NCBI GenBank assembly: GCA_016217865.1
Contig: JACRFO010000085.1
Location: forward strand, 1-10,162
Direction of reading: 5' to 3'
DNA length: 10,162 nucleotides
Source: Candidatus Kerfeldbacteria bacterium
GTDB lineage: Bacteria; Patescibacteriota; Patescibacteriia; SBBC01; CAIJZX01
Shown: piece by piece, positions 1 through 5,527 of the stretch
Layout: every line of letters begins with the position of its first letter
How positions within the stretch are numbered: position 1 is the stretch's first letter
Made by a program: the position numbers and the translations under genes
The notes under the pieces: model-generated
What the model saw: the letters and a program-made list of their open reading frames with translations, nothing else
Told to the model about the DNA's origin: nothing
Database searches by the model: none

Positions 1-510
1 AACCTGGCGCGATCAAGCCTCAAGCGCCGCGTCCTCGTCATTGATGAAGCCTGGTGGCTGATGCAGCACGAGGATTCGGCCAAGTTCATCTACGGCTTAG
101 TAAAACGGTCGCGGAAGTACTATCTCGGCGTGACGACGATTACCCAGGACGTCAACGACTTCCTCTTGTCGCCGTACGGCCAGGCGATCATCAATAACTC
201 GGCGTTACAACTCCTCATGAAGCAGTCACCGGCCGCTATCGACATCGTCACGAAAACCTTCCTCTTGACCCAGCAAGAGCGTCTCCTCCTCCTCGAAGCT
301 GGAGTGGGTGAAGGCATCTTCTTCGCTGGCTCGAAGCACGCCGCCATCAAGGTCGTGGCGTCGATTGCTGAACACCAAATCGTCACCACCAATCCGCAAG
401 AACTCTTGGCGATCGAAGAAGCGAAGAAAGAATTTGAACGATCGGTCTCGAGCGGTACCGCTACTGGCGCTGGTGCCGTTATGAACGAAGCCCCATCATT
501 AGACACGTAA
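1..510 (+). CDS. VirB4-family type IV secretion ATPase, C-terminal part (5' end outside window)
   Basis: Reading is open from base 1, so the N-terminal part including Walker A is off the left edge; 169 residues are visible. Residues 11-18 (VLVIDEAW) are the Walker B strand with catalytic Asp-Glu, and TTITQDVNDFL at 45-55 is the sensor-like motif that follows it in VirB4/TraC/TrbE ATPases. The following NNSALQLLMKQ stretch is also typical of VirB4 C-termini. The family hydrolyses ATP at the cytoplasmic face of type IV secretion systems and drives pilus assembly and substrate transfer. The final 35 or so residues are low-complexity and charged, rich in Glu, Lys, Ser, Thr and Ala, and are probably a lineage-specific tail. 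The next gene starts 4 bases after the stop, so this is the first visible gene of a six-gene operon. Family assignment is firm; whether the machine exports DNA or protein is not visible. Confidence 0.9.
   Translation, partial: NLARSSLKRRVLVIDEAWWLMQHEDSAKFIYGLVKRSRKYYLGVTTITQDVNDFLLSPYGQAIINNSALQLLMKQSPAAIDIVTKTFLLTQQERLLLLEAGVGEGIFFAGSKHAAIKVVASIAEHQIVTTNPQELLAIEEAKKEFERSVSSGTATGAGAVMNEAPSLDT
497..506 (+). repeat. CATTAGACAC copy 1, 8 bases before a start codon
   Basis: The 10-mer CATTAGACAC lies in the last codons of the VirB4-type gene and ends 8 bases before ATG 515. An identical 10-mer ends exactly 8 bases before ATG 3062. It may be a translation or processing element shared by the two genes for N-terminally anchored proteins, or chance. 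It does not resemble a Shine-Dalgarno sequence. Confidence 0.35.
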
Positions 511-514
511 TCGT

Positions 515-1075
515 ATGCCCCGACGCCTCCTCATTATCATCATCGCGTTCGTCGTCTTGATCGGCGGGTCATTGGCTGTTATCTTGGCTGTCAACAACAG
601 CCCAACCCTGCAGAATACTGTTCAGCGGATCGCCAACCTGCCAAGGAATACAACGAATACCGTGGCGACGAATACGACCTCGCCGACGGCTACGGCTGAT
701 GCTGATCGGGCCCGGGTGATCTTCGTGGCTCGTACGTTTGCCGAAATTTACGGTAGCGGCTCTAACCAAAACAACTTCAGTAACCTGACCGACGCTCAAG
801 CCTACAGCACCAAGACGTTCGCCAGCGTGTTGCAAGCCCAAATTGCTCAAGGACGCTTGACGAATGTGACGACGCCTTACCACGGATTCGTAACGAAGAC
901 GTTGGTCGTGAATTTCACGAAACTGACCACCACCACCGCCAGCGTCGTCGTGAGTACGCAGCGCGATGAAACGCTCGATGTCCAATCGAAAACGTATACC
1001 CAGAACCTAGAAATCCAATTGCAAAAAACCGGGGGCGAGTGGCAAGTCAATGCCGCCCAGTGGCTGGCTGTCTAA
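515..1075 (+). CDS. Single-pass membrane protein, possible VirB8/NTF2-like component
   Basis: This 186-residue protein has a basic N-terminus (MPRR), one membrane helix at about residues 5-26, a Thr/Asn-rich linker at about 44-60, and a soluble domain at about 62-186. The end of that domain alternates strand-like segments (TLVVNFTKL, ASVVVSTQR, NLEIQLQK) and closes with GGEWQVNAAQWL. That layout resembles the NTF2-like fold of VirB8/TcpC proteins, which bridge the inner membrane and the outer part of type IV secretion machines. This identity is an inference from topology and position directly after the VirB4 gene, not from a recognised motif. Start ATG 515 lies 4 bases after the preceding stop; no Shine-Dalgarno sequence precedes it, so reinitiation is likely. 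The positive-inside rule predicts the soluble domain outside the cytoplasm. There are no cysteines. Confidence 0.72.
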   Translation: MPRRLLIIIIAFVVLIGGSLAVILAVNNSPTLQNTVQRIANLPRNTTNTVATNTTSPTATADADRARVIFVARTFAEIYGSGSNQNNFSNLTDAQAYSTKTFASVLQAQIAQGRLTNVTTPYHGFVTKTLVVNFTKLTTTTASVVVSTQRDETLDVQSKTYTQNLEIQLQKTGGEWQVNAAQWLAV

Positions 1076-1078
1076 TCC

Positions 1079-1978
1079 ATGGCTCGGGACGAACAGATCA
1101 CACTAGCTCAAGGCGAACGCCAACAACGTATCCGGACGCAACGGAACGAGTTTGATGCTTCGCGCGAACGTCGGCAGCAGGACCAAGTCGCGAACCGTCA
1201 GGCCCGGACAACAGCCCCGAATCTGCCTGACCAGTCGACTCGTGAACGGGAATGGAGCAAGCAGCTCGATCGAACGCGAGTCGCTAACCTTTCAGCTGGC
1301 CGCCGCCCATCAGCCCAGCGCGATTACGGCCGGATGGGTAATGACCTCCGCCAATCCAGCCCGAGCGCTAAACTGGAGAATGCGCAGGATGCGATAAGCC
1401 GGATCGGGTCGTTCAACAATGATACAACCCAGTTCGCTCGGGCGGCCAGATATGGAGAATTACGGGGTCTGCGGGGAGTGTCCGGGAAAGGAGCTGCCGG
1501 AGCCGCTGCCGTAGCGATGGAAGAAGCAAAAGCCTTCGTCGAACAAGCGTATAAACGGGTCTGGCAGGCCGCCCAAGAGGGAGTCGAAGATGTTGCCCTC
1601 TCGTTCGCTGACTTCTTCCTCTTCTCTGGACCAGCCACGATTATTCTCTACTTCACCAGATGGATTGGCGGAAACGTCATGGGCGGTATGTTGCGGAAGA
1701 ATATTACTCCGCCGCCGCCATATAACGCCCTCGTCCCATCAATCGATGTGCAGTTAGTGCCTAGCTACTCTACCTCCGATCCGCTTGATCTCATCCGTCA
1801 TGCTAAACTGTTCATCATTGGCGGCATAACGGTCGTGATCTATGGGTTCATCGTCATGCTCCTCTATATGGTCACTCACCCCTCGCAAGTGGCCCAGGTC
1901 GCCGGCTTGCAAATCTGGCAGGCCATCATCGCCCCATTTCAGGCCATCATCGATCTCTTCACGGCCGCAAACTCATGA
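1079..1978 (+). CDS. Membrane protein with Arg/Gln-rich cytoplasmic N-terminal region
   Basis: I do not recognise the family. The 299-residue product has a strongly hydrophilic N-terminal half (about 1-135) rich in Arg, Gln, Asp and Asn, probably disordered or coiled and on the cytoplasmic side. A small Gly/Ala-rich patch at 136-147 leads into an amphipathic helix at about 148-172. Hydrophobic segments follow at about 175-196, 243-266 (FIIGGITVVIYGFIVMLLY) and, less strongly, 275-296; a Pro-rich turn (PPPPY) sits at 211-215. ATG 1079 is 3 bases after the previous stop, and the gene ends in an ATGA overlap with the next gene, so translation is almost certainly coupled. Its place among VirB4 and pilin-type genes suggests a VirB6-like or scaffold membrane subunit, but it has fewer membrane passes than VirB6, so that is only a guess. 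Confidence 0.75.
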   Translation: MARDEQITLAQGERQQRIRTQRNEFDASRERRQQDQVANRQARTTAPNLPDQSTREREWSKQLDRTRVANLSAGRRPSAQRDYGRMGNDLRQSSPSAKLENAQDAISRIGSFNNDTTQFARAARYGELRGLRGVSGKGAAGAAAVAMEEAKAFVEQAYKRVWQAAQEGVEDVALSFADFFLFSGPATIILYFTRWIGGNVMGGMLRKNITPPPPYNALVPSIDVQLVPSYSTSDPLDLIRHAKLFIIGGITVVIYGFIVMLLYMVTHPSQVAQVAGLQIWQAIIAPFQAIIDLFTAANS

Positions 1979-3039
1979 CAATCCGTCGGATATTCTTCCT
2001 CGGCGCGGCTGTTGCCATCATCAGCGGATGTGTGTTGGCTACGCACCCGGTCATCGCAGCTGATACAGCGGGGAGTAACGCCGCCACCGGTACGTTCACT
2101 CCAGAACTGAATTTCCCGGGATTTACCGGCCCACAGACATCGGACAACATGCTCCTGTCTCGCTATATCAGGGCCTTATTCGTCTACTTCATTTGGACCG
2201 TCGGTATCCTGGCAACGTTTATGACGGTCTACGCCGGAGTCCGTTGGATTAGTGCCGCGGGAAACGCTAGCCGAATTCAGGATGCACGGGAAACGCTCAA
2301 CAACGCGATCATCGGAGTGATCATTGCCTTAACCTCGGTGGTCTTACTCAATACGATTAGTCCGCGACTCACAAACTTAAGCGTGAGCCAACTGACGCAT
2401 ATTACCAAAGGCGAATTAGTATTTAATGGGGCTTGCGTCGAGGACCTAACGTGTCCGTCAGGCTTTACGCAAGCGATGGCCGGCGTTTGCAGCAATCTGC
2501 CTGGTAACGGTGCCTGGGGGTACGTCAATCCTGGCCAGCTGTACTGCGGTGACCAGGACACACCAACGAGGAACCTCTGCTGCCAGAACGATAGTAACAA
2601 ATCCAATTGTGTAGGAATTGTCGGAACGACAGGTCAAACCGTTAGCGGGACCTGCAATTTGACTCCCATCCGGCCCTCGACCCTCTGCGGCGATCAAACG
2701 ACTTGCGGAACAGTTCGGTCTTCTGATAATGCCTGTATCGGGACGTACTGCAAAAACAATGGTGTGTGTTACCTGCAAGATGACGATACTGGCAAGTGCT
2801 TTCCGGGGAACGATCAATCTGATTTCACCGATCGTGGCTGCTCAGCCTCACTGACCTTTTCCTCATCCCAAGCGTGCGGTGCGTACACCACGCCCACAAG
2901 TGGGCCGGTCTTTGGGAGCCAAGACTGTCCGGGAACCCAGAACTGTATCCTGCCTTCTCCAGAAGTATCCTTGAAAGACCCGAATAGTCCGGCTGCCGGT
3001 GTGACGTGTAAGTTTTACCCGACCACCTGTGCCCCATAA
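1975..3039 (+). CDS. T4SS pilin-domain (TrbC/VirB2-like) protein with cysteine-rich C-terminal domain
   Basis: The 354-residue product begins with a signal peptide (about 1-29, likely cleaved after VIAA). Two membrane helices of the VirB2/TrbC pilin type follow at about 65-89 and 111-127, joined by an Arg-containing loop (VRWISAAGN, then residues 98-110). With the positive-inside rule this puts the loop in the cytoplasm and the C-terminus outside. Residues 150-354 form a Cys-rich domain with 20 cysteines (154, 160, 172, 191, 202, 203, 212, 227, 238, 244, 254, 259, 265, 275, 289, 301, 318, 324, 345, 352), an even number that suits a disulfide-stabilised surface module. Normal VirB2 pilins are only about 100 residues. 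An ISGC at 16-19 also fits a lipobox, but the paralogue at 4314 has a matching signal-peptidase-I-like site (WAA then DTT), so simple cleavage is preferred. The start overlaps the previous stop (ATGA). Confidence 0.88.
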   Translation: MTIRRIFFLGAAVAIISGCVLATHPVIAADTAGSNAATGTFTPELNFPGFTGPQTSDNMLLSRYIRALFVYFIWTVGILATFMTVYAGVRWISAAGNASRIQDARETLNNAIIGVIIALTSVVLLNTISPRLTNLSVSQLTHITKGELVFNGACVEDLTCPSGFTQAMAGVCSNLPGNGAWGYVNPGQLYCGDQDTPTRNLCCQNDSNKSNCVGIVGTTGQTVSGTCNLTPIRPSTLCGDQTTCGTVRSSDNACIGTYCKNNGVCYLQDDDTGKCFPGNDQSDFTDRGCSASLTFSSSQACGAYTTPTSGPVFGSQDCPGTQNCILPSPEVSLKDPNSPAAGVTCKFYPTTCAP

Positions 3040-3043
3040 CCAC

Positions 3044-3053
3044 CATTAGACAC
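3044..3053 (+). repeat. CATTAGACAC copy 2, 8 bases before a start codon
   Basis: Second copy of the 10-mer found at 497-506, here in the 22-base gap between the pilin/Cys-rich gene and the propeller gene, again ending 8 bases before the ATG. This gap is non-coding, so codon constraint does not explain the match. The core in reverse orientation (GTCTAAT, 1070-1076) also sits just before ATG 1079, which is weaker support. Confidence 0.35.
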
Positions 3054-3061
3054 CACCCGCT

Positions 3062-4312
3062 ATGAATCCTACCCTACGACGCGCCCTCGAAATTGCTGGA
3101 TTCGTGTTGATTGTGGCGGCCATTGGTTTTGCTATCTACTACGTCTTCTTCCGGCCGCAAGCGCCGATCCCGGGCACGAATGTTGGCGGTGGGATTACGA
3201 ACGGCCTGCCGACACCGGCGAATGGGAACGTTAACCGGACGTTGCCGACCCAGAACATCAACCAACTACCGGTAGTCAATACTGGAACCCGGACGCCGGC
3301 AACAGTCGCCAACGGCGGGTCAACCTTGTCGCCAACGATGGCGGATAACAACGTTGGTTCGATGACGTTGAACTTGAACGCAAACTCACTCCAATTCTAC
3401 GACCGTGGATCGGGGCAGTTCTACAGCCTGGCGACTGATGGTTCGTCCAAAACGCTCCTGACGAATGACACGTATCCGAACGCCAGCGCGATCGTCTGGG
3501 CCCCAAACGGCAATCAAGCCCTCCTGTCTTTCCCTGACAACTCGAAGATTCTGTACGACTTCGGAACAAAGAAGCAGACGACACTGCCAAAGGAACTGAG
3601 TGACTTCTCGTGGTCGCCCACCAGCGACTACGTCGCGAGTAAATTCCTCGATACGACCAACTCGGAAAACCAATGGCTCATCGTCACTCGCCCGGATGGA
3701 TCACAGTCACAAACCGCTGAACACCTCGGGGCCAACGCCGACCGCGTCCGAACCGCTTGGTCACCGAATAATCAAATTATTGCTACCTACGAGAAAGCGA
3801 CCAATGCCGATCAGTCGGAGATTATCTTCCTTGGAGCCAACGGCGAAAACTATCCATCCGTCACTGTCCCTGGACGCGGGTATGTCCCGAACTGGTCGCC
3901 TGACGGCCGCCGGGTCCTGTACAGCATTTACAATGAGGTCAATCAAAACAATCCCCACCTGTACATCATGAACGGCCAACCAGATACGCTCGGGAACACG
4001 AACATCGATCTCGGCTTGAATACCCGGGCGGATAAGTGCACCTTCGACGCTTCGGGGCAGACCGTCTACTGTGCCGTTCCGTACTACCTCAATCCGGGTT
4101 CTGGTCCACAGCCTGAACTCTCGAGCGGGATTCCCGACAACATCTACCGAATCGACCTCCGTTCTGGTACGGCTGCGCTGATTGCCCGTCCAGTTGATGC
4201 CCAAGGTGCGCAACGCTTCAGCGCCGCTAACCTCCAGCTGTCCCCAGCCGGTGACGTGCTGTTCTTTACTGATGCAACGACCGGTACCGTCCAGAAGGTT
4301 CAGCTCCGCTAA
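3062..4312 (+). CDS. Membrane-anchored TolB/WD40-like beta-propeller protein
   Basis: The 416-residue product has a basic N-terminus and one membrane helix at about 11-30, then an Asn/Thr/Pro/Gly-rich linker (about 33-95), and then a repetitive beta domain. Six PD40-type turns are visible: WAPNG (146-150), WSPTS (184-188), WSPNN (233-237), WSPDG (278-282), FDASG (328-332) and LSPAG (393-397). Each is followed by a hydrophobic strand such as RRVLYS or DVLFF. This is the signature of TolB-like six-bladed propellers, which usually bind proteins or peptides. No catalytic motif was seen. Topology places the propeller outside the membrane, where it could act as a scaffold around the pilin-domain proteins encoded on both sides. 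ATG 3062 is 22 bases after the previous stop, the largest gap in the operon; no Shine-Dalgarno sequence is present. The fold is well supported; the role in the machine is inferred from position. Confidence 0.87.
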   Translation: MNPTLRRALEIAGFVLIVAAIGFAIYYVFFRPQAPIPGTNVGGGITNGLPTPANGNVNRTLPTQNINQLPVVNTGTRTPATVANGGSTLSPTMADNNVGSMTLNLNANSLQFYDRGSGQFYSLATDGSSKTLLTNDTYPNASAIVWAPNGNQALLSFPDNSKILYDFGTKKQTTLPKELSDFSWSPTSDYVASKFLDTTNSENQWLIVTRPDGSQSQTAEHLGANADRVRTAWSPNNQIIATYEKATNADQSEIIFLGANGENYPSVTVPGRGYVPNWSPDGRRVLYSIYNEVNQNNPHLYIMNGQPDTLGNTNIDLGLNTRADKCTFDASGQTVYCAVPYYLNPGSGPQPELSSGIPDNIYRIDLRSGTAALIARPVDAQGAQRFSAANLQLSPAGDVLFFTDATTGTVQKVQLR

Positions 4313-4313
4313 C

Positions 4314-5516
4314 ATGCGACTGTTCGTCCTGTCACTCCTGCTCGTCGTCGCTGGCAGCCTTGCTGTTCCGACCTGGGCAGCCGACACGACCGACCCGAAT
4401 CAACTCAGCATCACCCCCGAGCTCACCATTATTCCCGGCCTCTTCGAGGCGGGGAAAGCGTTTACCATTACCCCGACGAGCATCGCCGACTACATTCGGA
4501 TCATCTTCATCGCCTTCATTTGGGCGGTGGGCGTGCTGGCGACGGTTATGGTCATTTATGGTGGCGTGCGCTGGGTGGCGGCAGCTGGTGATGCTGGGAA
4601 AATCCGCGATGCCCGTTCGACCATCGATAATGCCATCATCGGACTCATTATTGCCTTAACGTCAATCGTGCTCTTGAACGTCATTAGTCCGACATTAACG
4701 AAGTTTCAAGGCATCAAAGCGCAACAAATTGATCGGCTTACGTTGGAATTCGTTACCGATATACAAAAAAGCGTAGGGGAATTTACGCGGTGCAGTAAAA
4801 CGAAAGTGTCCGGTGAGCCGAGCGAAATCTGGAGCGGACCAACCGCTGGAGCTGGCCCAAGCGAAGGGAAATCGGTTACCAACGGCAAGCTCGAAGCCAA
4901 TTCCCTCATCAATGATGCTGCTCGGAAGTACACCTTTACCGGTATTGATCCGTTCGCGCTCAAGGCGATCATGATGATCGAGTCGCAGAAAACTGCGAGT
5001 GGACAGTTTTTCTCCGGACCAAATTTATCAGGTACGTCTTCTTCGTATGGCCTAGGGCAGTTCGTTATCAAGACGCTGATTGAGGTCTTAACTGTGGTTA
5101 ACCCTGGCGGCCTACCACCAGGTTGCAAAACGGAGACCGTCACGGATAATCAGTGGTCCCAGCCACACAAGCAGATTTACGCTTGTGACGGGAAGAATCT
5201 TAGTCAATCCTGCAAGTACTGGCTGGATAAGCGTGATGCGGGAGCCACGGGAATCGGAATGTCTGGTATCGAGGCCCAAGTCCAGATGATTGCCAATTAC
5301 TACAGTCAGCAGCTCCGGGATAGCAACTGTATCAAAGGGGACCTCTTACTCGCCGCCGCAGCGTACAACCAGGGGTTACATGGCGCCAGCCAGAGCTTCT
5401 GCTCTCCGGAAACAGTCAAAGATCCAGCCAAAGCGGCCGCCGTCAAAGCAGCAGCAATCGACTACATCGCGAAATTCAAAGAACAGTACGCGAGAGCCTG
5501 CGCGAACGGATCGTAG
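4314..5516 (+). CDS. T4SS pilin domain fused to lytic transglycosylase (SLT, VirB1-like)
   Basis: The 400-residue product carries a signal peptide (about 1-23, ending TWAA), two VirB2/TrbC-type helices at about 61-85 and 107-123, a linker, and an SLT transglycosylase domain from about 196 to the end. The SLT hallmarks are the catalytic Glu223 in IMMIESQ, the YGLGQF motif at 245-250, and AAAYNQG at 348-354. Such enzymes cleave the MurNAc-GlcNAc bond of peptidoglycan and open the wall for secretion machines (VirB1). The SLT domain has inserts with cysteines at 271, 291, 300, 339 and 363. Start ATG 4314 was chosen because it gives the signal peptide and lies one base after the previous stop; an in-frame ATG at 4182 would overlap the propeller gene by 131 bases and add residues unlike any export signal. 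It is the last gene of the operon. Both domain calls are firm; the fusion is unusual compared with separate VirB1 and VirB2. Confidence 0.92.
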   Translation: MRLFVLSLLLVVAGSLAVPTWAADTTDPNQLSITPELTIIPGLFEAGKAFTITPTSIADYIRIIFIAFIWAVGVLATVMVIYGGVRWVAAAGDAGKIRDARSTIDNAIIGLIIALTSIVLLNVISPTLTKFQGIKAQQIDRLTLEFVTDIQKSVGEFTRCSKTKVSGEPSEIWSGPTAGAGPSEGKSVTNGKLEANSLINDAARKYTFTGIDPFALKAIMMIESQKTASGQFFSGPNLSGTSSSYGLGQFVIKTLIEVLTVVNPGGLPPGCKTETVTDNQWSQPHKQIYACDGKNLSQSCKYWLDKRDAGATGIGMSGIEAQVQMIANYYSQQLRDSNCIKGDLLLAAAAYNQGLHGASQSFCSPETVKDPAKAAAVKAAAIDYIAKFKEQYARACANGS

Positions 5517-5527
5517 GCTTACTCGCG
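5489..5527. terminator. Inverted repeat spanning two convergent stop codons
   Basis: On the + strand CGCGAG (5489-5494) pairs with CTCGCG (5522-5527), and AGCCTGCG (5495-5502) pairs with CGTAGGCT (5512-5519) through one G-U pair. This gives 14 base pairs with a 2-base bulge (TA, 5520-5521) and a 9-base loop. It covers the TAG of the transglycosylase gene and the TAA of recG, which are separated by two bases. No U-tract follows on either side, so it is not a classical intrinsic terminator; it may stabilise or stop transcripts from both directions. The + strand transcript forms the better stem, because the G-U pair becomes C-A in the opposite RNA. Confidence 0.42.

Noticed and set aside
2020..2031. 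Lipobox (ISGC) in the pilin/Cys-rich protein as evidence of a lipoprotein
   Set aside because: The motif fits, but the cleavage region further on matches the signal-peptidase-I-like site of its paralogue, and lipidation before the two membrane helices would be unusual.
4182..4313. In-frame upstream ATG extending the transglycosylase gene by 44 codons
   Set aside because: It would overlap the propeller gene by 131 bases, and the added residues do not form an export signal; ATG 4314 gives a clean signal peptide one base after the previous stop.
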